This document shows, piece after piece, positions 1-11,409 of a stretch of DNA of 64,000 nt. The position numbers and the translations under genes were made by a program. Under the pieces are notes generated by a model, which saw nothing but the letters and a program-made list of their open reading frames with translations, ran no database searches and was not told where the DNA came from. Source of the DNA: Saururus chinensis (taxonomy: Eukaryota > Streptophyta > Magnoliopsida > Piperales > Saururaceae). Each line of letters opens with the position of its first letter. Position 1 is the stretch's first letter. The stretch lies in assembly GCA_035235625.1 (NCBI GenBank), contig CP141147.1, positions 23,542,756 to 23,606,755 of the forward strand, written 5' to 3'.

Positions 1-1115
1 AACATAATGGTGACCGACATGGTCTACCATATAGAGCTTCAAAAGGTGTAATCTCAATACTAGCTTGATAGATATTATTATATGCAAACTCAACTAATGG
101 TAAATGACTATCCCAATTACCTCCCCAATCAAGGATACATGCTCTAAGTATGTCTTCTAATGTCTGGATGGTTCGCTCTGATTGCCCGTCAGTCTAAGGG
201 TGGAAGCCCATACTAAAGTGAGTTAAAGAGCCTGTTACCTTTTGAAAACTTTGCCAAAACCCTAATGTAAATCTAGAGTCCCAATCTGATACAATTGACA
301 CCGATACTCCATGCAGTCGCACAATTACCTTGACATAAAGAGTGGCCAATGAATCTAGAGAGGCATTTGTCTTAATAACTAAGAAATAGGTTGACTTGGT
401 GAGTCTATCAACAATTACCCAAACTTTATCATTTCCCTTTAATGTCTTTGGCAATCCCATGACAAAATCCATAGCAATATTTTCCCACTTCCACTCTAGT
501 GTCGGTAAAGGTTGTAGCATTCCTCCTAGTCTTCTATGTTCTGCTTTGACTTATTGGCATACTAGGCATTTAGAGACAAAGGAGACTATCTCTCTTCATG
601 CCATTCCACCAAAAGCCACGGTTTAGGTCTTTATACATCTTTGTGCTCCCTGGATGAATGGAATATTTAGAATTATGAGCTTCAGACAATATCTCTTTCA
701 ATTCTTCATTGTTGGGCACACATAACCTTCCCTCAAATAGTAGAACTCCATCAGGTCAGACTTCAAAGCCTGGGCATGGCTTGTGTGCAATCTTCTCCAC
801 TAGTGCTTTAGCTTCAGCATCCTCCTTTTGAGATTCTTTTACTCGAACTGACAATGATAAACTAATGGAAAGATGTGATAACAGCTTCCTAGTATAATCA
901 ACTGACAAGTCCGGCCTGCATTCAAAAACCTCCTAAAATAATTTCCACTGATGTAGTCTTGTCAAAGTAGCATTATAGGCTGATTTCTGGCTCAATGCAT
1001 CTGCTACTGCATTCTGTTTCGCTGGGTGGTATGCAATGGTGAAATCGTAGTTCTTTAAGAACTCAATCCACCTCCTCTGCCGCATGTTGAGATCTTTATG
1101 AGGAAACAAATATTT
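1..1115 (-). mobile_element. Ty3/gypsy pol fragment (RNase H end and integrase), truncated
   Basis: Read on the minus strand, this stretch carries the end of an RNase H domain near 960-1115 ([10 protein letters not shown], then [14 protein letters not shown]). Next comes an integrase zinc-binding region near 590-650 (WWNGMKREIVSF, then CLVCQ) and the integrase core at 194-520 (WENIAMDFVMGLPKT, VDRLTKS, VSDWDSRF). The core continues past the window start with a [11 protein letters not shown] motif. Stops and frame breaks separate the pieces, so this is a decayed copy. Similarity ends abruptly near 1115, upstream of the LKYLF motif of RNase H. The motifs resemble those of the chromovirus at 47940-56646, so a Tekay/Del-like origin is likely. 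No LTR is visible inside the window. Confidence 0.9.
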
Positions 1116-2558
1116 AAGTGGGTTATTAAAGAAACCCGGTCTAGGTCTGGTCTAAATTCAGACTTGGACCACTTCTTTTCATTAGGCAGTCGGGGGGAAG
1201 ATAATTTTCTTCCTCCCCCAGCCCTAGTGGAACTAGAGAAGAAAATCTCCAATTACCCTACAGCTTCTTGCCCTCCTCCACGATTCTCCTCCCCTCTCCC
1301 TTGACGTCTCTCTTCCTTCCTCTTTATAAGCCTCATCTCCTCCCTCCCTTTCGCCCCATCAGCCCTTTTTCTCCCTAGTTCGATGAGGAGCAAATTTGAG
1401 TCCGACGACAGCCACAAGGGCAAGATCTGGGCGGCGAGAGGATCGGGCTGTAGAGGGGAAGGCCAAGAGGTAAGGTCTTTTGATGTATTACAACATTCCC
1501 TCTTGGATTTGGCCTAATTTCCTTTTTCTTATTTTCGGAATCACTATTTACAGTGAGATGAAATGTATAAAATTGTCTACATTACATCCTCTTCTTTCCC
1601 TTGCATTAATTACACGTTTCCAACCATTAATTAGAGTTTGGTTATGGTTTTCCTTAGAAATTTGTGAAGAACAGTAATATTTGAGACATTTTGTGCTTCG
1701 AATTAGGTTAAGGTGAGGCCCCTCATTTAGAACATGAATTGTCCTCTCAGCATGAATTATTCATAAAAATATTCTGTGGTTTTAGCATGATTCATATGGG
1801 TGGAGTATGGGTTTGGTTTGAGCTAAAATTGGTGATGCTATATCAGTGGTATGATTCTCTTATATGCGGGGATGGGTTTAAATTAATTCATGATGTTGTA
1901 CATACAATTGTGGGACTGTGACAATTATAAATATATTTGCCCATCTAGTGTTTGCATCATACTTACAGACCTGATCCCTTAATTAGTCTCAGTGATGTAT
2001 CATATGTCAGTTATGCATAGTTAGTGAAAGAAGTGAAATTTGGGCAGTTCATATACTCTGTTTTAACGTGAGTAATGGTTGATTCACATGTGGACATGAA
2101 GTTCTACACCAGTTTAGGTTTATATCTAAATATGGGAGAAGCTAAATTGTATATGCGATATCTGGTTATATTTGTTATCGTATTGTCATAGCTTGAGCTT
2201 AGGTGCACTCCAATGGTGTTGACGGTCTTTGGACCCTTTTCAAGGCTCAGGTCATGACATAAACCGACTTGGACATCTATTTAAGGGTATTTGGATGTGG
2301 CAAAGAAGAGAGGGTGTCCAGAAAAGGTTAACAGGGATTTTGTGATTCTTCTCTAGTGATTTGGGAGAAGGTGAGAGCTTCCATGGCTATTGCGCTTTGA
2401 GAGAGAGTTGTGTTTAGCCATTATAATCCAACAAAATTTCATGACTGTCTTTCACTTCATTAATTGTTTGTGTGGGCACTTCAAAAGAATACTTACAGGT
2501 CAAAGTGTGTGGAAAGAAAAAAAGGTTTGAGATTAGAACAATTTTTAAGTCTCATAAA
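1116..2558. other. Intergenic, no gene recognised; pyrimidine-rich block near 1300-1400
   Basis: Only short open frames of 60-68 codons are present, on both strands, and none resembles a protein I know. A pyrimidine-rich block with a TATA-like tctttataag lies at about 1300-1400, followed by a GC-richer stretch to 1470. This could be a promoter and leader, but no supported coding exon follows it. The stretch at 2210-2500 has an LTR-like feel, but no second copy was found. Confidence 0.4.
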
Positions 2559-2682
2559 GTTGTTACTGAGAACATTAATGTGAGGTGATCGGTCAAAGCT
2601 AATGTTGTTACTAAGAAGGTTGGGTGATTGTTCAAAGCTAAAGTTGTTGCTGAGAAGGTCGAGGTGATCAATCAAAGCAAAG
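2559..2682. repeat. Three-copy minisatellite, unit 39-45 bp
   Basis: Three consecutive units begin with gttgttactgag, gttgttactaag and gttgttgctgag, at 2559, 2604 and 2643. Each ends with a variant of ggtcaaagctaa. The first unit is 45 bp and the next two are 39 bp. All lengths are multiples of three, and the minus-strand translation shows repeated LLSNN blocks, but the surrounding frame is short and not convincing as a gene. Confidence 0.8.
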
Positions 2683-3131
2683 TGGAGAGAAGATAATGTT
2701 AAATACAACTAAAGTAAGCCCTCGGAGTGGTGCTACAAAGTTCAAGAGGTGTGGAGACCAGCCGAAGAGAAAGGAGCCCTTTGTTGTATCGGTAACTCAG
2801 TATTTTGTTTATATGGTATATTATTTGGTTTGGTATCCTGTGGTTTTCCCAAAGCAAGTTTCCACGTAAAACTCTCTTCTGTTGTGATTTTTATGCATTT
2901 GCTTTTCCACTACACACTTAAGGATGTTGTACACTAGTAATAAAGTAGCTTTGAAATATACAACACAAGGAAGTATATCTCATAGTTCTTAATTCACATT
3001 TTGAATTGGGGGCACTGTATCTCAACCCTTCTTCACACTATTCCCCCATTTCGTGATTATAGTAGTATATAGATTACATAAAGGGAAATATTAGAATGAG
3101 AAACTCCATCTCTTGAGATAAAATAACTCCA

Positions 3132-3187
3132 TCTCTCTCTCTCTCACTTTCTATATATATAGAGAGAGAGAGAGAGGAGAGAGAGTA
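3132..3187. repeat. Compound CT / TA / AG microsatellite
   Basis: A (CT)n run, a short TATATATA core and an (AG)n run follow each other. The CT and AG arms are mutually complementary and could fold into a hairpin. Purine-rich gata-type repeats continue to about 3280. The region from 3290 to 4355 contains nothing else I can support. Confidence 0.85.
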
Positions 3188-4355
3188 TCGATATAAATTT
3201 AGATAGATATAGACATAGCCATAAATATAGTTAGATACAGATATAGGCATAATAGAAACAAATTTATTTAGATATAAATACAAATATTGCTTGGGAGGCC
3301 AATTAATTAAAAAGAGTTCACAATTATCTAATTGGACTTTCAGTAGGATGCTCAGCCCTCACATTTAATTGGACTTTGTAATACCCAACTTACTCAAGAA
3401 AACCTTTTTGGACATAAACAGTGCACAACCATCAAATAAAGATCCATTTGCTAGATAAGGTGAAGATAACTTATATTATGTGCAAGAACTGAATTGGTCT
3501 ACTTTGAATAATCCTGAATCAAATTGATTTTGTGGGGCTGGTTTAAGGATTTGGTAAAGGGTAAACATGAGTATAGGCAAGGGGTAAATATTGAAAAAAC
3601 TGGGAAGATAGACTTCAGAGACACGATAAAACCTGTACAAGGAGATAACTCAAGAAGCACAGATAATCCGATTCAACAAGACTTTGTAAAATGTCTTAAA
3701 ATAAAATTATACAACATTTCCTTTGGAAATTTGAGTTTCTCTTGTAAAGGAGCACATTTGTCATTTTTATTAAAAGATAGTAAAAATGAACATATATCTA
3801 GCTGGGAACACGGCACATTAATAGTAGTGTAGTTCCCAAATGAACTGAATAAATAAAGACTAGGAATAGCTGACATGTACCTCTTTCACCATATAAAAGT
3901 TGGCTCTTATTACCCTCCAGCCTCCAAAGGCAGAAAAAGTCATCTGCGTCAGAAGGGGATGATCAAATATTTTGCCTGCACCACAAATGTTGGATGGAAA
4001 TTTATAGACAGATACCATATGAATATATTGTACAATCAAAAAGTGAACTTACTGGCTATTCCCAAAAAGCTAACTGGCCAAGGAAGAGCCTGTTCACCTC
4101 ATTAAAACTCATTTCACTTTAAGAACATCTTTCCATCTTCTACAATATGAATTCCTTTTCTACACTTCCAGACAGATTATCAATGGATAACATCTTTGAA
4201 TCAGCAAGATACTTGCCCCCAAGGTGCAAAATGCTTTCAATTCTTACAGCCACTTATTCTACCACAAGCCTGTGCCAAGGGAATATTTGCAGGCAACATC
4301 AGTACAACTTGCTTGCTCGAACCATATTTACCGTAGTTCCATCAAATGAGCATTG

Positions 4356-4470
4356 CTAGTAAGTATCAGAAGGAAGCAAAAAATCAATCCCGTTTGTACT
4401 CCCATTCCCAAGCAACAAGAATTTAGCATTTTCAGGGATTTCATCACTGTAGCCCTCCTGATGAAGGTAC
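4356..4470 (-). pseudogene. Probable out-of-frame 3' end of the PPR gene
   Basis: Directly after the PPR frame ends, a second minus-strand frame opens at the HSG codons and runs about 45 codons to a TAG. It includes ILEYLHQEGYSDEIPENAKF, a composition typical of E+ tails rather than of 3' UTR. One extra base or two missing bases at the ggtccc site would explain the switch. An intron, an assembly error or a real mutation are all possible. Confidence 0.55.
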
Positions 4471-6318
4471 TCAAGGATTACACAATCTGGGACCTGAATG
4501 GAAAGTATGGAACCTGCGATTTATTTCAACCAGACTGCGGCCTGGAATTTTCTTTAACTCCTTCTCCTCCATCAGCTTCCTCAATTTCATCACATCATCC
4601 CATCTACCAGCCTCAGCATAAATGTTTGACATAAGAACATAGAATGTTACAGTTTGAGGACCTAGCTCAAATAAATGCTCAGCTACGATCTCCGCTAACT
4701 CCACATCCCCATGAGTCCTACAAGCTGCAAGCAAAGCTCCCCATACCCCAACATCAGGTTCAACCGGCATGTTTCGTATAAAATTATAAGCTTCAAGTAG
4801 TCGACCAGCACGACCAAGAAGGTCCACTATGCATGCACAATGTTCCAAGCTTGGTACAATCAAATACTCTTTCATCATGCTAGTATAATGCTTGATTCCA
4901 TCGTCAATGAGACCAGAATGCCTGCAAGCAGTCAAAACAGAAGTGAAAGTGAAGCCATTTGGTCGCACACCCTCTTTTAGCATTTTGGAGAAAAGACTCA
5001 GGGCATCTTTTGCATGTCCATGAGCAGCATATGCCCCAATCATGGCACTCCAAGATACAACACTTCTTTTAGGTAACTTATCAAACAAAGTTCTTGCCAA
5101 ATCTATGCTGCCACACTTAGAATACATGTCGATTAGTGCATTAGCAACTGAACTGTTTCTCTCAAGGCCTTCTCTGTTAACAAGCTCATGCACCCATTTC
5201 CCTGTATTAAGAGCTCCCAAACAGGCACAAGCAGAGATCACACTAACCATTGTTATAAAATCGAATTTTACCTTTTCCATTTGCATCCTTCGGAAAAGCT
5301 TTATCGCTTCATTTCCAGTTTCATTTTGCTCATATACAGCTATGATGGCATTCCAGGAGACCAAGTTTCTCGCCTTCATCCTTTCAAATAAAGATCTGGC
5401 TATATCAACATTTCCACACTTTCCATACAAAGCAATCAAGGAATTCACCAACGAGATATCTGAATCTATTCCTAACTTTACGCTGTAACCATGAATCAGC
5501 TTCCCAGTTTTCAAGAACTCTAATCCTGCCAAAGCAGGTAAGACACTAACAAACGTAACTGAATTTGGTTTTGTACCAGAGCTGACCATCCTTTTAAAAA
5601 CACCCAAAGCCTCATTAAGAAATCCATTCTGTACATTACCAGCAATCATGGCTGTCCATGAAACAACATTCTGGACTATAATCCCCTCAAAAACCAACTC
5701 TGAACTTGAAGTCTCTCCATTCTGAGCATACATGCTCACCAGCGAGCTCTGAACAAACACATTCCAATCAAGGCCGTTCTTTATTACATTACAGTGAACC
5801 TCTTTGCCTTCCTTCAGTGCAGATATAACAGCACAGGATCGGATAACAAAAGGGAAGGTAAAATTGTCAGGCAACAAACCTGCACAGTGCATCCTTTGAT
5901 AGAGCCTTAGAGCACATTCGCACGGTCCCAAATGGGCATAGCCCCGGATGAGGGTGTTATAAATAAAGGCATCTGGATCAGGAACTGTATCAAACAGGGT
6001 ACGAGCATAGTCCATGGTATGTCCTAAGGAAGAAGCAAGAGAGATAAGTTTTGTGGATAAAAGGAGATCTTGAGAGAGACCATTAACTAGTATGTGACCA
6101 TGATATTGTTTGAGCTGTTGTACAGTGGAACAGGAGTTTATAAGCTGGTTAAAGTTATCTCGATGGAACAAGCGGCAGCCAGAAATGAGGAAAGGGAGGA
6201 AAACTGACAAGGCTTCAGCAGTTGTTTGGATTCCAACCCTATAGAGAAATATACTTATGTTATTGGGAACAAAAGTAAATGACACAAAAGACACCATTAA
6301 ATCATCACATAAGTGCAA
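4471..6318 (-). CDS. Pentatricopeptide repeat protein, PLS class with E-type C-terminus
   Basis: The 615-codon frame carries tandem PPR motifs from about residue 55 to 480. Examples are DAFIYNTLIRGY, NVVSWTAMIAG, NLVSWNAIIAVY and SVVSWSAMIGAYAAHG, alternating with VHxxVIKxGLxxxVFVQSSLVSMYA-type L/S motifs. An E-type tail follows (EPDVGVWGALLAACRTHGD, then FYVLMSNIYAEAGRWDDV). Members of this family are usually imported into mitochondria or chloroplasts and bind single RNA sites, often for C-to-U editing; no DYW deaminase domain is present. The frame ends early, just after FHTFHSG; another frame continues plausibly to a stop at 4356-4358, suggesting a frameshift. The first 25-30 residues look untypical, and the minus strand has a good acceptor (pyrimidine-rich, ending tatag) at about 6242. 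The true start may therefore lie in an upstream exon. The target organelle and RNA are unknown. Confidence 0.93.
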   Translation of the reverse strand: MHLCDDLMVSFVSFTFVPNNISIFLYRVGIQTTAEALSVFLPFLISGCRLFHRDNFNQLINSCSTVQQLKQYHGHILVNGLSQDLLLSTKLISLASSLGHTMDYARTLFDTVPDPDAFIYNTLIRGYAHLGPCECALRLYQRMHCAGLLPDNFTFPFVIRSCAVISALKEGKEVHCNVIKNGLDWNVFVQSSLVSMYAQNGETSSSELVFEGIIVQNVVSWTAMIAGNVQNGFLNEALGVFKRMVSSGTKPNSVTFVSVLPALAGLEFLKTGKLIHGYSVKLGIDSDISLVNSLIALYGKCGNVDIARSLFERMKARNLVSWNAIIAVYEQNETGNEAIKLFRRMQMEKVKFDFITMVSVISACACLGALNTGKWVHELVNREGLERNSSVANALIDMYSKCGSIDLARTLFDKLPKRSVVSWSAMIGAYAAHGHAKDALSLFSKMLKEGVRPNGFTFTSVLTACRHSGLIDDGIKHYTSMMKEYLIVPSLEHCACIVDLLGRAGRLLEAYNFIRNMPVEPDVGVWGALLAACRTHGDVELAEIVAEHLFELGPQTVTFYVLMSNIYAEAGRWDDVMKLRKLMEEKELKKIPGRSLVEINRRFHTFHSGPRLCNP

Positions 6319-7889
6319 TAAATTTATTCCTTACACAAACCAGAATACTGAATTATATTTTTGATATAAACATAGATGTTTTGTTAGTAAATTTTCATCT
6401 TCCACGTTCCCATTAGTAGCATGGAAGGTCATATCAATCAAGATACATGCATGCCAATGAATGTGTTTCCTTATTGATTGATATTGGCATGACACAGAGG
6501 GGTTGAATGTGGATCGATGCACACCATGTAACATGTTTTGCCTTTTACAACTTTTCATAATTATGATATGGAAAATCCCAGGCTGCTTACTGGGAGCTAC
6601 CAACATATTCGTTATTTTATATGTACTTTGATTTTGTGAAGATCTGCTGCATTCGGAACAAAAAACAGCAATTGTATTACAGCACTTGTTACAGTTAACA
6701 ACATCATTACGCAAGCACAACTTACATAAAGTGGATGTGGCTGGATTTTTAGACAAAGAGGTAAAAAAATAACAGAGCTTGAATTATTTCTTTTTTCCAT
6801 TATAAAACACCTAGATTTACAACTGAGAAGCACAAGAGTAAAGCATACAGGAAAATTGAAAAATATAAACTACTAGTAAAATTTATTAAGTACTTGCTTA
6901 CCTGCTTGAGAACCTATATTTGAGTGGACAATTAACTGACATCTTGTTTATTCATATGCTATAATTCCGTCAACCCATGCACCTGAACTAAACAAAATTC
7001 ACCAGTTAATCTGTTTTAGAAATGACATCTATAAGTAGGAGGGCAATGCCCAAATGTTTCATCAATATAGTTGAATACAGTTCCCAAACTATTCAGAACT
7101 ACAGAAGTGCTAGCAAAGTTAGCGAGTCATATACATTCAAATAACAATAACAGTGAACAAAAATATAAACAAAATTGTATACCGTTGCCAGTCATTTTTC
7201 ATTTGATTATGAAGTTTACCCTCACAATATTCATTGCATAATTTAAATACAATTTTCTTTCAAAGTTACAAGGATCAGAATTATGAGGCAATTCAAATAT
7301 CCACCACAATAGCAAGCCCTACAGTTTTTAAGAAAATTATTAAAAAGCCAAAAAATCCTAGGACACAAACATCGGCCTCTAGTGTGCAAAACCCAGAAAA
7401 TCAGCCTTCAATATCTCAAACACTAATACAAAGAGTTAAAAGCACCTGCCTATTTACAAGGAGAAAGTTAATGTGCGTCTGGTGCCTAGCGCTAAATATG
7501 CGCCTGGTACCTGCGCACTGTCAGATCCGATGGACCACGTCAGATCAAGGGGAGGGCAGGAAGATCAAACCCACCTGCCCCCCTAAGTAACATCCTCCGC
7601 CTCGTCAAAGTGACACAATGAGCACACGCGATAGGCGCATCCTAACAGGTCTCTATTTACAATATCAATCTATCACCTGTCCTACGCAAAAATGATAAAA
7701 AACTTCCCGAAACACATGAGGTAAAGTCAACCAACAAATTTTTAGTGAAAGATTTCATAATTTTGGAACAGATATAATGCAAAATTGTACAATATACATA
7801 TATAAAAAATTCTGGCAGAGTGGAGGCATCACCTGAACGGAATGGCCGAATTGACGAAACCCCAATTTAGTCTCACTGATCCAGGGAAC
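6319..7889. other. Upstream or intronic DNA of the PPR gene, no other gene seen
   Basis: This AT-rich stretch has open frames of up to 141 codons (6331-6756 minus) that show no domain. If the PPR coding region starts in an upstream exon, part of this stretch would be intron ending at the acceptor near 6242. A GC-richer island at 7470-7650 has no recognisable coding content. Confidence 0.4.
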
Positions 7890-8318
7890 ATTTAACTATC
7901 CTGGAGTAGAGACCATAACAGTCCAGACTGCTGGAATTTTATATTCTGCACCAATCACAATTCATTACTTTTTTTTTTCAGAATCAAAGATAAGCAATAT
8001 ATTTAGCATTAGATTAAGCTGAAACTTCGAGCATACCACTTATTTGAATATCTTCAGAGCTTTTCTAAATATCCCAGGAACTAAATTCGCCAGCCTTACT
8101 GTTTCAGTTATGACCTACAATTCCAACACCCATCAGCTTATGTTCTCAGAAACTGAGGGAAGGTGCAAGAAGATATGAAAAAGAAGCAAATGGTGCTTCA
8201 GGAAACTACGAATGCAGATTCAACTCACCTGGGATGTAAAGCTCATTGATTTGTACTCTTTCCATGTAACTTCGTATTCTGGGTCTTCTCTCTTTCTCAG
8301 AATTGCCTCATGCTCCTC
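7890..8318 (-). pseudogene. Cytochrome P450 (CYP87-like) pseudogene remnant, three exons
   Basis: Three consecutive exons of a CYP85-clan P450 are visible on the minus strand. Exon A (8229-8318) encodes EEHEAILRKREDPEYEVTWK and on to YKSMSFTSQ, and ends at a perfect gtgagt donor. Exon B (8043-8114) follows a ttgtag acceptor after a 114-bp intron. It carries the K-helix ExxR (ETVRLANLVPGIFRKAL) and then hits a stop. Exon C starts at about 7945 after a tgcag acceptor, reads YKIPAVWTVMVSTPG, where the family has YTIPAGWAVMVCPPA, and then hits a TAG. The heme-binding cysteine region and all N-terminal exons are missing. CYP87 enzymes act on sterol or triterpenoid substrates, but this copy cannot be functional. 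The surrounding GC-rich block (8300-8570) is not P450-like. Confidence 0.75.
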
Positions 8319-8846
8319 CCGATGGGCAGAAGCGGACCTAGGGATGGGAGGTGGAGGGCGGAACGGAGAGGAAAGGAGGGAGCGGGAGCAGCCGAGAAGG
8401 GAGGGTGGGGCGGCGGAGGAGGAGGAGGAAGGGCAGGGATCAGACCGCTGACCGCCTGTCGATACGGGTTGGGTCGGGGTTTAATCCTCTCTGGACCGGA
8501 GCGAGGAGATTGGGTTGGGTCGGTGTTTAAGTTTGCGGTCCGAGTTAAGGAAATCATGGGCTCGGTTTAGGCTAGTTTTTTTTTTTCAAAATGCTTTGTT
8601 TACTTTAAATTTTGGAAATTTTTAGTAACATGTGGTCATGTGGATCACGTTTGTTAAAAAATGGGCCCCCAAAATTAAATGGTTTGGTATAAAGAAATTA
8701 CATCTTCACTTCACAATGTAATATTATTATTTTTCTAATAAAGGGTTGGGTGTATTTTCCCCTTGTAACAACTACCCTTTATGTCTCACATAAATAGTTT
8801 TATTTAGTTTTTTAAAAGGTAAATAATATTTATAGACCCATTTTCT

Positions 8847-8950
8847 CTACACCGTAAACCTGACACCACATTTGATTAGATAAGAAAGGTAGGTCCTACT
8901 TGATAAATTTTCCCTAGCCATTCGCAAGTGGTGTCAGGCCTATGGTCTAA
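8847..8950. repeat. Short inverted-repeat element (MITE-like)
   Basis: The arms at about 8847-8868 and 8928-8950 share an inverted cctgacaccac core with flanking tagacc/accgtaa similarity. About 60 bp separate them. The layout suggests a decayed MITE, but no clean target duplication is visible. Confidence 0.5.
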
Positions 8951-9286
8951 AAAAAATTAGTGTAAAAATATTATTATTATTTTTAAAATAAATTAATTTT
9001 AGTTTATTTCTAAAATTTTAAATTGAATTATTAATAGGGGATAGAGAGAGTATTTTATGAAGTATATTTAAAAGAAAAAAACTAGTACAAGTCTTCTCTG
9101 CGCATGTGTTTGCTAAAGGAAGTAACGAAGATGATAAGGAAGTGGCCAAGGGAAAAGAGGACCTATCCGGTGCCTTGCCTTAGTAAAAACATTTCATCCC
9201 ACCCCTCTTTATATAAAAAAAAAAGTTAGATCAGATCTTATGTTATATTGTATCGAGGAGAGTCATTGTCTTTTTATGAAGAAATG

Positions 9287-9577
9287 TGAAAGGAACTCTT
9301 TTTGTAAATTTACTTATCTTGATAATTTGGTAAGGAGCATGAAATTTTGAGACAATGGAGAAATAGATCTTTGGTGAGATACCAGAGAAAACATTCATTC
9401 AACTGCCCTTTTCCTATGCGAAACGCCTCTATTGAACAAGGTAGTTCCTTCTAGCAGTTACAATTTCCTAACTACCTAGTTGCCAATGTCATTGTACTAT
9501 TGGCTGTCTTATTTCACAAAAGAGCACAATACACATGTTTAGATAATTTACAATAATGGAGACATGCAACTCCATCA
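9287..9577 (-). repeat. 3' LTR of element A
   Basis: This 291-bp LTR has tg...ca ends and matches the right LTR (29359-29928) over its whole length, apart from the two insertions there. In element orientation it is preceded by the purine tract aaagagggaggag at about 9581-9594. Confidence 0.88.
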
Positions 9578-11404
9578 ACTCCTCCCTCTTTAAACTATGT
9601 TCTTGTCCTCAACAACAAAGTCAGGAAATTGTTCATACATGATTATGGCATCTTCCCATGTTGCATCAGCTGGTGTTGAGTTCTTCCAATAAATTAGAAC
9701 TTCATTTTTGTTGTTACGAACACAATATTCAAGAGCTGCTTGAGGCCTAATAGATGGCGTAGACAAACTATATGTAGGAAATTGTAGTTCTTGAAAAGCA
9801 TCAATGTCTGCACCATATTTCTTTGTTAGCAAAGAGACATGGAAAATTAGATGGATGCAACTGTCTTGTGGAAGCTCTAGGAGATAAGCCACATGACCAA
9901 TTCTTTTGAGGGTTTTATATGGCCCATTATATTTTGGACAGAGTTTAGAAGAACTTTTAGCAGCCACCAATGAATGTTGCCCGACAAGTCTAAAGTTTTA
10001 AATAGACCCTGTCACCTACATTAAATCAATTCGATTTCCTGATGATATTTATCATAAACATTCTTCATATGTTCTTGAGCCAATTGAATGCGAGACCTTA
10101 GTTCTTTGACAATTTTATCCCTTTCAACAATATCATGTTCCATAACAACCACCTTAGTTGTACTAGTAACATAATTGAGTAAACTTGGTGGAGGACAATG
10201 ATACATTGCTTTAAAGGTTGTAGTTTTAATCGCTTCGTACCAACTTGTATTATAACAAAATTCTGTCCATGGTAAGAATTTTATCTAAATCTTTGGATTA
10301 GCGCCCACAAAAAAACATAAATACATCTCCATGGTCCTATTTACAACTTCAAATTGCCTGTTCGTTTGAGGATGGTAGGCAAAGCTAAAATTGAAAGTCG
10401 TCTTAAGCTAAAAATTTTCTTCTAGAATAAACCTATGAAAATAGGATCTCTACCACAAACAATAGAGTGAGGCATTCCGTGTAACTTGGAGATGTGCTCA
10501 AAGAAAACCTTGGCTACACATTGTGCAATATATTGATGGGAAAGAGCAACATAATGAGCATATTTTCTTGACCGATCAACCACAATAAAAATTGTCATTT
10601 TTCTAGCAACTTTAGGCAACCCATCAATAAAATCCATAGATATGTCTTCCAAAATTTGGGTTAGAAATTGCAAAGGCCAGAGAAATCCAGTTGGCAGCCC
10701 AACTTCAAGTTTTTGTCTTTGACAAACAGTACAATTTTCTATGAAACTTCTAATAGTTTGTTTCAACCCAACCCAATGAAATACCTAGCAAAGACATTGA
10801 AGAGTTTTTAAGAAGCCTTCATGTGTACTGCTATGAAATTGGTCAATAATGGTCGGTAACAAATATGAATATGAAGGTGTATGATATGATGCTTATAAAA
10901 AAAGCAAATTTCCTTTAATTTCCCATGGTGATTGGAGTTTATCTTGACGAAAATCTTCGTGAATCTTCAGATACAACAGATGTTCAACATTGATTTTTTA
11001 AAATAGGCTCAAGCCAATGAAAAATGGCCCTTGAGATCATAGATAACTCTCCAGAATATGCACAAATATTTTCCCAACATGACAGTGCATTTGTAACTTT
11101 GTTTTTAGCCCCTTTCTTATAATCCACCACATAAATCATAGCCCATTAATTTCACCAACCATTTCTTTTGCAGCAAAGTGGAAATCATTTCTCTAAGAGA
11201 TACTTCAAGGATCTCTAGTCCATGCATATAATGAATTATTGTCTCAGATGATAAGGATGCCACCTCTGAATAGAAATTGCCATAGCCATATTTCCTTCTC
11301 ATATGTTGACAACAACAAATATTTTCCTTGTAATGCTTGACTAAAAAATGCAGTTGGCTTGTTTTCTTGAATAAGCACGCATCGATTTTAGCTCAACAAA
11401 GATC
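9578..11404 (-). pseudogene. Element A: RNase H end, integrase and chromodomain
   Basis: From high to low coordinate the minus strand shows an RNase H part at about 11300-11395 (ENKPTAFFSQAL, STYEKE). The integrase zinc region and core follow at 10422-10766 (CTVCQRQK, DISMDFIDGLPK, FIVVDR). A C-terminal module at 9590-9970 has the YNGPYKTLKRIGHVAYLLELP motif and a chromodomain (VLIYWKNSTPADATWEDA). Stops and frameshifts break the frame in several places. The coding stretch is cut at 11405-11409, where atatt was duplicated by insertion B; the other half resumes at 26227. Confidence 0.88.
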
Positions 11405-11409
11405 ATATT

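Noticed and set aside
5042..5488. 148-codon plus-strand frame
   Set aside because: It is antisense to the conserved PPR repeats and mirrors their codon pattern.
6331..6756. 141-codon minus-strand frame with several cysteines
   Set aside because: The cysteine spacing does not match a zinc finger, and the frame lies in AT-rich DNA next to a possible PPR intron border.
8229..8318. First coding exon of the PPR gene, because of its perfect gtgagt donor
   Set aside because: The peptide matches a P450 segment, and the following P450 exons are present downstream. Direct splicing to the PPR acceptor near 6242 would also be out of frame.
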